DNA from: Muricoccus pecuniae
Lineage (GTDB): Bacteria; Pseudomonadota; Alphaproteobacteria; Acetobacterales; Acetobacteraceae
Direction of reading: 5' to 3'
NCBI RefSeq assembly: GCF_014199205.1
Contig: NZ_JACIJD010000008.1
Location: 160,302-224,301, forward strand
DNA: 64,000 nucleotides
Within the stretch, counting starts at the first letter, position 1, and every line of letters begins with the position of its first letter. This document shows, one piece after another, positions 53,567 through 62,121 of the stretch. Position numbers and translations under genes: made by a program. The notes beneath the pieces are model-generated. The model worked only from the letters and a program-made list of their open reading frames with translations, searched no databases and was not told the origin of the DNA.

Positions 53567-53869
53567 TCTGTCCTCCACTTCGGGCGGGATCTGCCGGGAC
53601 GTGGACTGGCGCCCGCGACGTGCCGGAGCCGGACCATCCCCCGGCGCACAACGCCCGGCGCGGCGATCGGTTCTCGGCGGCCGGGCAGCGCTGCCCATCC
53701 AGCCCCTGGCGGTCGCTCAGGCGCTGGGGCCCTGCCCGGCCCCGCTGCCTCCAAGGGCCTCGACAGGAGAAGGATCTGCGCCCATGCCCGGGACCTGCGG
53801 GCATCCGGGAGCCGCGCCCCGCCTCCTGTCCGCCGCGTCGCCCGAACGACAGATCGAGGAGCTGCCATC
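53567..53869. promoter_or_regulatory. Divergent promoter region of fumC and arsC
   Basis: About 300 bp without a gene. GGGCAGCGCTGCCC at 53683-53696 is a perfect 14-bp palindrome and a candidate regulatory site. Promoter hexamers could not be assigned. Confidence 0.35.
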
Positions 53870-54307
53870 GTGACCATCACGATCTATCACAACCCGGCCT
53901 GCGGGACGTCCCGCAACACCCTCGCCCTCATCCGGAACAGCGGCTTGGAGCCGGAGATCGTCGAGTATCTGAAGACACCGCCCTCCCGCGAGCGGCTGGC
54001 CGAGCTGATCCGGCGCATGGATGTCCCGGTGCGTGACGTCCTTCGCGAGAAAGGCACGCCCTATGATGAGCTCGGCCTCGGCGATCCCTCCCTGACCGAC
54101 GACCAGTTGCTCGATGCCATGATGGCGCACCCCATCCTCATCAACCGCCCCATCGTGGTGACGCCGATCGGCGTGCGGCTTTGCAGGCCCTCGGAAACGG
54201 TGCTGAGCATCCTTCCGAGCCCGCAGAGGGCGGCTTTCAGGAAGGAGGACGGCGAACGCGTCATCGACGACCAGGGCCGCCGCGTTTCGCCGGGGACGAA
54301 TGCGTAG
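53870..54307 (+). CDS. arsC: Glutaredoxin-dependent arsenate reductase
   Basis: 145 residues, GTG start with GAGGAG upstream. Reduces arsenate to arsenite. The active-site loop HNPACGTSRNTL has the catalytic cysteine at residue 11, and arginine residues are found in the regions LIRRMDVPVRDV and RPIVVTPIGVRLCRP. No arsR, arsB or acr3 gene is adjacent, so this could also be a YffB/Spx-type ArsC-family protein. Confidence 0.85.
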   Translation: MTITIYHNPACGTSRNTLALIRNSGLEPEIVEYLKTPPSRERLAELIRRMDVPVRDVLREKGTPYDELGLGDPSLTDDQLLDAMMAHPILINRPIVVTPIGVRLCRPSETVLSILPSPQRAAFRKEDGERVIDDQGRRVSPGTNA

Positions 54308-54507
54308 GCGCCTCGTGCCAGACCGCTGAGCCGAGCCGATCGGTGGCACCCGACACCGCCGGACATGGCCCGCCCCCCCTGCCCCACCCGGGCTGCCGGA
54401 CTGCTTTGGCCTGTCCGGCACGAGCGCGGGTTCGGCCGGGCCGGGGTTGACCAGGCCCGGCACAGGGTGGATCCGCCCCGGGAGACGCCCGGGCCCCGGC
54501 CGGCGAC

Positions 54508-55710
54508 ATGACGGAGAAAGCGTCCGTGCGAAACTCCTTCCTCGAGGTTCTCCTGGTCTTCCTGAGGCTCGGCCTGACCTCCTTCGGTGGCCCGGTCGCG
54601 CATCTCGGCTACTTCCGCGAGGAGTTCGTCGAGCGCCGCCGCTGGCTCGACGAGAAGAGCTACGCGGACCTCGTGGCCCTGGGCCAGTTCCTGCCCGGAC
54701 CTGCGAGCAGCCAGGTCGGCTTCGCCCTGGGCGTGCTCCGCGCCGGGCTGCCCGGCGGGGCCGCGGCCTGGATCGGCTTCACCATCCCCTCGGCGGTCAT
54801 CATGCTGCTGGCGGCCCATGGTGTCGGCGCCCTGGCCGGCGGGGCCGGGGCCGGCCTCCTTCACGGGCTCAAGCTGGTCGCGGTCGCCGTGGTGGCGCAG
54901 GCGGTCTGGGGAATGGCCAACAGCCTCTGCCCGGACAGGCCGCGCGCCACGCTGGCCGTCCTCACGACCGTCTTCGTGCTCCTCCTGCCTTCCGCCCTGA
55001 CCCAGATCGGCGTCATCCTCGGGGCGTCGGCGGGGCTGGCGCTGTACCGCAACGCCGATACGGGAGCGCCTGACGCCGTCCTGCCCGTCCGGGTGCCGCG
55101 CCGCTCGGCGCTGTCCTCCCTCGTTCTCTTCGTCCTCCTGCTGGCCGGTCTTCCACTGCTTGCCGCGATGACCGGTGCCCATGGCATGGCGGTGATCGAT
55201 GCCTTCTACCGCGCAGGATCGCTCGTCTTCGGCGGAGGCCACGTGGTCCTGCCGTTGCTGGAGCAGGCCATGGTACCGACGGGCTGGATCTCCGCGGATG
55301 GCTTCCTGGCGGGCTATGGCGTGGTGCAGGCGGTGCCCGGGCCGCTCTTCACCTTCGCGGCCTTCCTCGGCGCGGCACAGTCCATGCCGCCCAACGGCAT
55401 CACGGGTGGCCTCCTGGCCCTGCTGGCCGTTTTCCTGCCGGGCATCCTTCTGATGTACGGGATGCTTCCGTTCTGGGATGCCTTGCGGCGGCGCCCGGCG
55501 GCACGGGCCGCCCTACTGGGCGTCAACGCCGCGGTGGTCGGTATTCTGGCCGCGGCGCTGTTCCAGCCGATCTGGACATCGACTATCCGGACCCCGCTCG
55601 ATTTCTCGATCGCCTTGCTGGCCTTTGCCTCCCTTGTCCTCTGGCGGGTTCCAGCCTGGCTGGTGGTGGTGGCGACAGGGATCGCGGGCATCGCTGCGGC
55701 GATGCTGTAG
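54508..55710 (+). CDS. chrA: Chromate transporter, long form
   Basis: 400 residues with two homologous halves, as in long-chain ChrA. The first half opens with LRLGLTSFGGPVAHLGYFREEF and GQFLPGPASSQVGFALG; the second shows SLVFGGGHVVLPLLEQ and GYGVVQAVPGPLFTFAAFLG. It is a membrane exporter of chromate. It lies 200 bp after arsC. A chrB regulator is not present. Confidence 0.92.
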   Translation: MTEKASVRNSFLEVLLVFLRLGLTSFGGPVAHLGYFREEFVERRRWLDEKSYADLVALGQFLPGPASSQVGFALGVLRAGLPGGAAAWIGFTIPSAVIMLLAAHGVGALAGGAGAGLLHGLKLVAVAVVAQAVWGMANSLCPDRPRATLAVLTTVFVLLLPSALTQIGVILGASAGLALYRNADTGAPDAVLPVRVPRRSALSSLVLFVLLLAGLPLLAAMTGAHGMAVIDAFYRAGSLVFGGGHVVLPLLEQAMVPTGWISADGFLAGYGVVQAVPGPLFTFAAFLGAAQSMPPNGITGGLLALLAVFLPGILLMYGMLPFWDALRRRPAARAALLGVNAAVVGILAAALFQPIWTSTIRTPLDFSIALLAFASLVLWRVPAWLVVVATGIAGIAAAML

Positions 55711-56181
55711 AGCAATGACGAACCGGAGCGGACGCCACCCGCCGATGCGCGATGGGGTCCGAAGGCGCCAAGCTCTGGCGGCGCCAGAAAGAAGCTCCGG
55801 CATCCCTCCCTGGCTGCTGTCCATGTCACCAAGGTTTCCGGCTCACTTGGCCGTGCGCTGAGCCACCCGGAAATCCCTGCTCCCGGACCGGCACAGCCCT
55901 CCACTCGGGCTGGGACATCCAGGACAGCGGCCCGCTGACGGCGCGCCGAAAGCAAAGAACGTCCCGCGTCGAAACGACCGGGAACGCTGTGCACGGTCTC
56001 GCGTCTCCCCGCTGTCGTGCCCTGCGTCCCGTGCTCGCCCTTCATGCCGCGAAGCGAGCAGCTTCCGGGTACACGACGCCGGAATGATAACGACAGCGTG
56101 CTTCGGCCCCGGCGATGACTACCGCCAACCGATGGGCGGTCCCCAGAGGTGGTGTGCTGGCATGAGACTTTGTCAAACGAG
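55711..56181. other. About 470-bp intergenic region
   Basis: No gene recognised. Open frames on both strands lack a recognisable domain. This region and the following fragment appear to be decaying DNA. Confidence 0.4.
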
Positions 56182-56292
56182 GTGGACATCATCTCTCTCA
56201 CGGTGAACGGGACGTCGCATGATGTCGATGTCCCCTCTGACATGCCGCTGCTCTAGGTGTTGCGGGACGTCATCGGCCTGGCTCTGGACTGA
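56182..56292 (+). pseudogene. Remnant of a 2Fe-2S (IorA/CoxS-like) oxidoreductase small subunit
   Basis: The frame reads an isoquinoline/xanthine-dehydrogenase small-subunit opening: ISLTVNGTSHDVDVPSDMPL followed by L, then a stop, then VLRDVIGL. The stop (TAG) replaces the tryptophan codon usual in LLWVLRD. No ATG is present, and all iron-sulfur cysteines downstream are lost. The fragment is only about 37 codons. It shows that a molybdenum-hydroxylase gene was once here. Confidence 0.7.
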
Positions 56293-56386
56293 GGGTATCG
56301 CTGATACCGGGCGCCGTGCGCACCACGGATCCCCGATCAGCTCTCAACCGGGCACCGACACTCTCTGCCGGGCTGAGCAGGTGAGA

Positions 56387-56426
56387 GTGAGGCGCGATCG
56401 GCCGAGAGCAGCCGATCGCGCCTCAC
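56387..56426 (-). terminator. Strong hairpin after the TRAP operon
   Basis: GTGAGGCGCGATCGGC pairs with GCCGATCGCGCCTCAC, a perfect 16-bp stem with an 8-nt loop, 4 bp beyond the DctM stop. No U-tract follows, but the strength and position make a terminator likely. Confidence 0.65.
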
Positions 56427-56430
56427 CGAC

Positions 56431-57690
56431 TCAGAACCGGATGGTCAGTGCCGGCACGTAGCTCACGAGCGCCAGCAGCCCGATGGCGACCCAGAAGAAG
56501 GGCCAGAGCGCCTTTGTCGTCTCCGACATCGTGCTGCCCGCGATGGTGGACGAGATGAAGAGGGTGGTCCCCACCGGCGGCGTGTAGAGGCCGATGCCGA
56601 GATTCAGCACCATCATCAGCCCGAGCTGGAGAGGGTCCAGCCCGATCCCCTCAGCGAGCGGCACGAAGATCGGCGCGAGGAGCAGGATGGCGGGAGCGAG
56701 GTCCAGCGGCCCGCCCACCAGCAGCATGATCAGGTTCATCGCCAGGATCACGAGCCAGGGCTCGCGCAGCGTGGTGGAAACCCATTCGGCGAAGCGCTGG
56801 GGCACCTGGTCATAGGTGAGGATCCAGCTCGCGGCCGCGCTGCCCATGATGACCATCATCACGATGCCGGTCGCGACGCCCGCGTCGACCATCGCCTTGC
56901 GGAAGCGCTGCCAGGACAGGTCGCGGTAGAGAAGGAGGCTGGCGACCAGCGCGTAGAGCACCGCCATCACCGCGATCTCGGTCGGCGTCGCCAGGCCGAA
57001 GCGAAGGGCCAGCAGAATCAGCACGGGCAGGATCAGCGCAGGAAGGGCGAGGACAGCGAGGCGGGCGAGGCGCCCCGCGTTCAGCGGCGGAGCTTCAGCC
57101 GTAACCGTCACCTTGCGCGCCTGCCACCAGCAGACCACGACGAAGCCGGCAGCCATGAGCACGCCCGGCAGCACGCCAGCCATGAAGAGATCCCCGATGC
57201 TGACGCCGCTGACGACGGCATAGAGGATCATCGGGATGGAAGGCGGAATGAGGATGTCGATCACCGCCGACGTCGCATTGTTGGCGGCGCAGAGCCCGGC
57301 CGGGTAGCCCTGCCGCTTCTGCCAGGGAATGAGCACGGAGCCGAGGGCACTCGCATTGGCCACCGCGCTGCCGGAGACGCCGCCGAAGACGACCGATCCC
57401 AGCACGGTGGTCGCGAGCGCGCCGCCACGCACGCGCTGCATCACCTCGCCGGAGAAGCGCAGGAGCTCCTCGCCGAGCTTGCCCTCCATGATGAGCGTCC
57501 CGGCCAGGATGAAGAAGGGCAGCGCCAGCATCGGGAAGGACTGGGTCTGCTGGAACATCTGCTGCGCAACGAGCAGCAGCGGCATCCCCTCCCAGAACAG
57601 CGCGACGCCGGAGGCGATGACGAGGGCGTGCGCCACGGGGATTACCGCAACGAGAAGGACGGTGAAGGCGAGGACGAGGACGAGGCTCAC
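56431..57690 (-). CDS. dctM: TRAP transporter large permease
   Basis: 419 residues, about twelve membrane segments. Patterns include PLLLVAQQMFQQTQSFPMLALPFFILAG near the start, SGSAVANASALGSVLIP and LIPPSIPMILYAVVSG, which are typical of DctM. It is the ion-coupled membrane component of the DctPQM uptake system. It overlaps dctQ by ATGA and is the last gene of the run. Confidence 0.95.
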   Translation of the reverse strand: MSLVLVLAFTVLLVAVIPVAHALVIASGVALFWEGMPLLLVAQQMFQQTQSFPMLALPFFILAGTLIMEGKLGEELLRFSGEVMQRVRGGALATTVLGSVVFGGVSGSAVANASALGSVLIPWQKRQGYPAGLCAANNATSAVIDILIPPSIPMILYAVVSGVSIGDLFMAGVLPGVLMAAGFVVVCWWQARKVTVTAEAPPLNAGRLARLAVLALPALILPVLILLALRFGLATPTEIAVMAVLYALVASLLLYRDLSWQRFRKAMVDAGVATGIVMMVIMGSAAASWILTYDQVPQRFAEWVSTTLREPWLVILAMNLIMLLVGGPLDLAPAILLLAPIFVPLAEGIGLDPLQLGLMMVLNLGIGLYTPPVGTTLFISSTIAGSTMSETTKALWPFFWVAIGLLALVSYVPALTIRF

Positions 57691-58286
57691 GTCGGTATCT
57701 CCTCGGGGGCGGGCTGCGGAAGCGCCTCAGGGCCGAGCAGCGCGATACGCAGGGCGATCGTGAAGGTGCCGAGGGCCAGCAGGGCGCACCCCGCGGCCAC
57801 CGACCAGTAGCCGACGCTTCCCGGCAGGCCGAGCACGGGACTGTGCTCGATCGCTACGATCTCGGCCACCGAGAGCGCCTGCCAGCAGAGGGCGACATAG
57901 GCCGCGATGACGAGCCCGTGCCCGGCGAGCAGGAGGAGGCGCTTCCCTCCACGCCCGAGGCGGCCGAGCAGCCATTCCACGGCGATGTGCCCACCATGCT
58001 GCACGGCCAATGCCACGCCGGCCATGATGAACCAGGGGAAGATCTGTTGCGGCACCTCCTCCGACCAATCGAAGCCACCTGTGGCCAGGACGTACCGCGC
58101 GACGATATTGGCGGTCAGCACGGCCATCATCGCGGTGCCGGTGAGCAGCAGCACCCCTTGCAGCAGGAGGGCGACGCCGCGGTCCAGCCGATCCGCCGCG
58201 ACGATCAGCCCGCTCCGCCGCGCCTTCTCGCCGGAGGGAGGTGCCGTGCCGCCCGGCACCGGCGTGGTGTGGAAGGGCGCCTCCAT
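57687..58286 (-). CDS. dctQ: TRAP transporter small permease
   Basis: 199 residues, four membrane segments, with FDWSEEVPQQIFPWFIMAGVALAVQHGGHIAVEWLL in the middle as in DctQ. It begins 1 bp after the receptor stop. It forms the membrane complex with DctM. Confidence 0.92.
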   Translation of the reverse strand: MEAPFHTTPVPGGTAPPSGEKARRSGLIVAADRLDRGVALLLQGVLLLTGTAMMAVLTANIVARYVLATGGFDWSEEVPQQIFPWFIMAGVALAVQHGGHIAVEWLLGRLGRGGKRLLLLAGHGLVIAAYVALCWQALSVAEIVAIEHSPVLGLPGSVGYWSVAAGCALLALGTFTIALRIALLGPEALPQPAPEEIPT

Positions 58287-58287
58287 C

Positions 58288-59286
58288 TCACGCCACGGCC
58301 GTAGCGCGGAGGCGCTTCACGAAATCGCCGAACGGCCGGGCCTCCCACTTCTCGGCAACGGAGGCGGTCACCGTGCGGAACGGCGCCTGGTTGACCTCGT
58401 TGACCGAAACATTCGGGTTGGCGCGGAACTCCCCCAGCAGCTTCGCATCGATCTCCTGCGACAGGGTGCGCTGATGCAGCTCGGCCTCCTTTGCCGCCTC
58501 CCGCAACAGCCGCTGATCGTCAGGCCGCAGCCGGCCCCAGGCGATCCTCGAGACGAGGAAGGGATTGCACTCCCACTTGTGGCCGGTGAGCGAGACGAAG
58601 CGGTTCACCTCGTAGATCTTGGAAGACTGGATGTTCGCGAGCGGGTTCTCCTGCCCGTCCACCACACCCTGCTGCAGGGCGACGTAGAGCTCGTTGAAGT
58701 TGATCTGCTGCGTCGCCGCACCGAGGGCCTGGAAGATGTCGATGGTCATCGGGTCGGGCGGAGTGCGGACCTTCAGCCCGCGCAGGTCCTCGGGCCGGTT
58801 GATCGCGCGCTTGCTGTTCGTGGTGTGGCGGACACCGTTGTCCCACCATCCCAATGCGACGAGGCCCACGCCCTCGAAGCGCCGTGCCAGCTCCTCGCCG
58901 ATCGGGCCGTCCATTACCTTGTGGGCCGCTGCGGCGCCGGAGAAGAGAAAGGGCATGCCGACCGCCGCGAGTTCCGGCAGCACGGCCGAGGAGGCGCCCT
59001 GGCTATTCACCGAGATGTCGAGTGTGCCCGTGCGAAGCGCTGTCAGCATCGCCGCATCGTCGCCGAGCTGGGCAGAGCCGGCGACGCGCATCTCGATGCG
59101 GCCGTTGCTGCGCTCGCGCAGGGTCGCAGCGAGCCGCTCGGCGGCCAGGCTGCGCGGATTGCCCGGCGCGGCGCCGTGGCCGAGCGTGAGCCTTACCTGC
59201 CCCTGAGCGCGGAGCACCGCTGGAGCGGAGAGAAGGCCGAGCGTTCCGAGCAGCGCCGCCCGGCGAGTGGTCCTGGACGTGATCAT
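58288..59286 (-). CDS. dctP: TRAP transporter substrate-binding protein
   Basis: 332 residues. ATG at 59286 follows GGAGG at 5 bp. A twin-arginine-like signal (TTRRAALLGTLGLLSAPAVLRA) precedes LTLGHGAAPGNPRSLAAERLAATL. The FNELYVALQQGVVDGQENP signature is typical of DctP. It is linked to transketolase subunits, so it probably imports a sugar-derived carboxylate. Confidence 0.95.
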   Translation of the reverse strand: MITSRTTRRAALLGTLGLLSAPAVLRAQGQVRLTLGHGAAPGNPRSLAAERLAATLRERSNGRIEMRVAGSAQLGDDAAMLTALRTGTLDISVNSQGASSAVLPELAAVGMPFLFSGAAAAHKVMDGPIGEELARRFEGVGLVALGWWDNGVRHTTNSKRAINRPEDLRGLKVRTPPDPMTIDIFQALGAATQQINFNELYVALQQGVVDGQENPLANIQSSKIYEVNRFVSLTGHKWECNPFLVSRIAWGRLRPDDQRLLREAAKEAELHQRTLSQEIDAKLLGEFRANPNVSVNEVNQAPFRTVTASVAEKWEARPFGDFVKRLRATAVA

Positions 59287-59327
59287 TGTTTCCTCCGTTC
59301 TGATTATTCTTAGCGAGGTCTACTCGG

Positions 59328-60383
59328 CTACAGCCATCCCTTGATGCTCCGCGCCATGGCCTCCGCGGAAATACCGTAGCGGTCATGCAGGGTGGGGAGG
59401 GCCCCGGCGTCGAGGAACACGTCGGGCAAGGCTACCTGCCGGAAGAGGGGCGGCGCCACGCCATTCCGCAGCAGCGCGCCGGCGACGGCCTCACCGAGAC
59501 CGCCGATCACGGAATGGTTCTCCGCAACCACCACCGCGCGTCCGCCACGACCGGCTTCCCGGACGATCGTCGCCTCATCAAGGGGCTTGATGGTCGGACT
59601 GTGCAGCACGGCGACGCTCACGCGGTCCGTCTCGAGCAGCTTCGCCGCTTCCAGCGCGCGCATGGTCATCAGGCCGGAGGAGATGACGAGGACGTCGGCG
59701 CCGTCCCGCAGCAGGCTCGCCCGTCCCAGCTCGAAGCGGTAGTCGTACTCGTCGAGCACCAGCGGCACCTTGCCGCGCAGCAGGCGCATGTAGACCGGGC
59801 CTTGATGGGCCGCGATGGCGTGGGTGGCCTGCCCGATATCCAGCGCGTCGCAGGGATCGACGATGGTCAGGTCCGGCATGCCGCGGAAGATCGCGATGTC
59901 CTCGGTGGCCTGGTGGCTCGGGCCGTAGCCCGTGGTGAGGCCGGGAAGCGCGCAGCAGATCTTGACGTTCAGCCCCTCCTCCACGATCCCCTGGCTGATG
60001 AAGTCATAGGTGCGGCGGGAAGCGAAGACGGCGTAGGTCGTCACGAAGGGCACGAAGCCCTCATGCGCCATGCCGGCGGCGGCGAGCATCATGTTCTGCT
60101 CCGCCATGCCCATCTGGTAGTAGCGGTCGGGATATTCCGCGCCGAAGATGTGCAGGTCCGTGTACTTGCCGAGATCGGCCGTCATGCCGACGATGTCCGG
60201 CCGGTTACGCGCCGCCTCGACCAGCGCGTGGCCGAAGGGCGCCGTGCTCGATCTCTGCCCTTCGGAAACGAGGGAAGCGATCATGGCCGAGGTGGTCAGC
60301 CGCGGCTTCGAAGGGTCGCTCATCGCTGCCGCGGGCGTGCCCGCCATGCCGGCCGCCCAGGGCCCGCGCCTCACCCGGCTCAT
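59328..60383 (-). CDS. Transketolase-like protein, C-terminal subunit
   Basis: 351 residues. It corresponds to the pyrimidine-binding (Pyr) and C-terminal domains of transketolase. The catalytic glutamate lies in YQMGMAEQNMMLAAAGMA. Other conserved parts are TTYAVFASRRTYDFI and TTGYGPSHQATEDIAIFRG. The ATG at 60383 overlaps the N-terminal subunit (ATGA); a start 60 bp downstream (MSDP) is possible. It forms an active enzyme with the upstream subunit. Confidence 0.88.
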   Translation of the reverse strand: MSRVRRGPWAAGMAGTPAAAMSDPSKPRLTTSAMIASLVSEGQRSSTAPFGHALVEAARNRPDIVGMTADLGKYTDLHIFGAEYPDRYYQMGMAEQNMMLAAAGMAHEGFVPFVTTYAVFASRRTYDFISQGIVEEGLNVKICCALPGLTTGYGPSHQATEDIAIFRGMPDLTIVDPCDALDIGQATHAIAAHQGPVYMRLLRGKVPLVLDEYDYRFELGRASLLRDGADVLVISSGLMTMRALEAAKLLETDRVSVAVLHSPTIKPLDEATIVREAGRGGRAVVVAENHSVIGGLGEAVAGALLRNGVAPPLFRQVALPDVFLDAGALPTLHDRYGISAEAMARSIKGWL

Positions 60384-61231
60384 GCGCCCCTCCCCGCGTC
60401 CAACGCCTCGATGGCCAAGTCCCATTCATGCGGCTCCACGCGCAGGAAATGCGATTTCTCCCGTGCTTCCAGAAAAGGCACGCCCTTGGCCATCCTGGTG
60501 TCGCAGATGATCACGCGCGGCTTCGGCTCGGTGAGGGCGCGGGCCGTGTCGAAGGCCTGGACGAGTGCGCCCATGTCGTTGCCGTCCACGCGCTGGACGT
60601 GCCAGCCGAAGGCTTCCCACTTGGCCGGAAGCGGCTCGAAGTTCAGTACGCCGGTCGAGACGCCGTCCGCCTGCATGCGGTTCACGTCCACGATGCAGAT
60701 CAGGTTGTCCAGACGCCAATGACCGGCCGACATCGCGGCCTCCCAGGTCGGGCCCTCGTCCAGCTCCCCGTCCGACATCAGGTTGTAGACGAAGCGGTCG
60801 GAGCTCTTGCGCTTGAGGCCGAGACCGATGCCGACCGCGATGCCGAGACCGATCCCGAGCGAGCCGCCGCTGATCTCCATGCCCGGCGTGTAGCTGGCCA
60901 TGCCCGACATGGGCAGGCGGCTGTCATCAGTGCCGTAGCTCTCCAGCTCATCCGGCGGGATGATGCCGGCCTCGATCAGCGCCGCGTAGAGCGCGATCGC
61001 GTAGTGGCCGATGGAGAGAAGGAAGCGGTCCCGTCCCTCCCAATCCGGCTCCTCCGGCCGGTAGCTCAGCGCGTGGAAGTAGGACACGGCGAGCACATCG
61101 GCCACGCCGAGCGCCTGGGCGATGTAGCCCTGCCCTTGCACCTGCCCCATGCGCAACGCGTTGCGCCGGATGCGCCATGCGCGCTCCTCCAGTGCCGGTG
61201 CGTTGGCAAGCAGCGTCGTTCGCGCTTCCAT
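60380..61231 (-). CDS. Transketolase-like protein, N-terminal (TPP) subunit
   Basis: 283 residues. The diphosphate-binding domain shows MSDGELDEGPTWEAAMSAGHW with IVDVN, and the catalytic His region SIGHYAIALYAAL. Where housekeeping transketolases have a GHPGG motif, this one has QGQGYIAQALG, so the usual early active-site histidine is missing and the protein belongs to a distinct subclass. It is paired with the downstream C-terminal subunit. The substrate is not a standard pentose phosphate with any certainty. Confidence 0.85.
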   Translation of the reverse strand: MEARTTLLANAPALEERAWRIRRNALRMGQVQGQGYIAQALGVADVLAVSYFHALSYRPEEPDWEGRDRFLLSIGHYAIALYAALIEAGIIPPDELESYGTDDSRLPMSGMASYTPGMEISGGSLGIGLGIAVGIGLGLKRKSSDRFVYNLMSDGELDEGPTWEAAMSAGHWRLDNLICIVDVNRMQADGVSTGVLNFEPLPAKWEAFGWHVQRVDGNDMGALVQAFDTARALTEPKPRVIICDTRMAKGVPFLEAREKSHFLRVEPHEWDLAIEALDAGRGA

Positions 61232-61282
61232 CCCGCGTTTCCTCCTTGTTCTACGTCAGCCCCGATGCGCCGCGGGCTGGGT

Positions 61283-62032
61283 TCAGTGGATCAGCATGCC
61301 GCCGTTGACGTCGATCACCGCGCCGGTGACGTAGGAGGAGAGATCGGAGGCGAGGAACAGGTAGATCCGCGCCACATCCTCCGCATCGCCCAGGCGGTTC
61401 AGCGGAATGCCCTTCAGGATCTCCGTCCTCATCTCCGGCGTCAGCTTCCCGCCGGTGATGTCGGTCTGGATCAGGCCGGGAGTGACGCTGTTCACGCGAA
61501 TGCCATCCGGCCCGAGCTCCCGCGCCATGGCCTTGGCGAGACCCAGAACGCCGGCCTTTGCGGCGGAATAGTGCGGCCCGCCGAAGATGCCGCCGCCGCG
61601 CTGGGCGGAGACCGAGGACATGCAGGCAATGGAGCCCTGCTTCCGGGCGCGCATGTGCGGGATGAAGGCCTGGCTGAGATAGAGCACCCCGGTCATGTTC
61701 ACGTCGACCACGCGCTCCCAGTTCTCGGGCTCGATCTCCATGATCTTCAGCGGCTGGGTGATGCCGGCATTGTTGATGAGGATATCGACCTTGCCGAAAG
61801 CACCGATCGCTCCCTCCGCTGCCTGGCGGCAGCTCGCCAGGTCGGCGACGTCGCAGCCTATGCCGATATGCCCCTCGCCCAACTCCTCAGCGGCGCGCTT
61901 GGCGCCGGCCGCATCGAGATCGAGAATGGCGACCCGCGCGCCGTGCTCGGCGAAGAGCTTCGCGGTCGCGCGGCCGATCCCCCGCGCGCTGGCGGCACCG
62001 GAGATGACGGCGGTCCTGCCGGCCAAAAGCAT
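61283..62032 (-). CDS. Short-chain dehydrogenase/reductase
   Basis: 249 residues. The nucleotide-binding loop AVISGAASARGIGRATA, the NNAG motif (ILINNAGITQ), and the catalytic Ser-Tyr-Lys (SVSAQRGGG, then YSAAKAG) define a classical SDR; an Asp in ILDLDAAG suggests NAD preference. The ATG at 62032 has GAGGGA upstream. It is the first structural gene after lysR and presumably oxidises a polyol or sugar for the transketolase. Confidence 0.92.
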   Translation of the reverse strand: MLLAGRTAVISGAASARGIGRATAKLFAEHGARVAILDLDAAGAKRAAEELGEGHIGIGCDVADLASCRQAAEGAIGAFGKVDILINNAGITQPLKIMEIEPENWERVVDVNMTGVLYLSQAFIPHMRARKQGSIACMSSVSAQRGGGIFGGPHYSAAKAGVLGLAKAMARELGPDGIRVNSVTPGLIQTDITGGKLTPEMRTEILKGIPLNRLGDAEDVARIYLFLASDLSSYVTGAVIDVNGGMLIH

Positions 62033-62121
62033 GCGTTTCTTCCCTCGTCTTGTTGCCAGAGGGTGATCCAGCCAGCCTTTCACGGACAAGCGAGATTTTC
62101 GCGTGGTTCAGTGAATTCAGA

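Noticed and set aside
53870..55710. Complete ars/chr resistance operon
   Set aside because: Only arsC and chrA are present, with a 200-bp gap and no arsR, arsB, acr3 or chrB nearby.
55314..56243. 309-codon minus-strand frame over the end of chrA and the intergenic region
   Set aside because: No domain; partly antisense to chrA, and the plus-strand pseudogene reading in 56182-56292 is more convincing.
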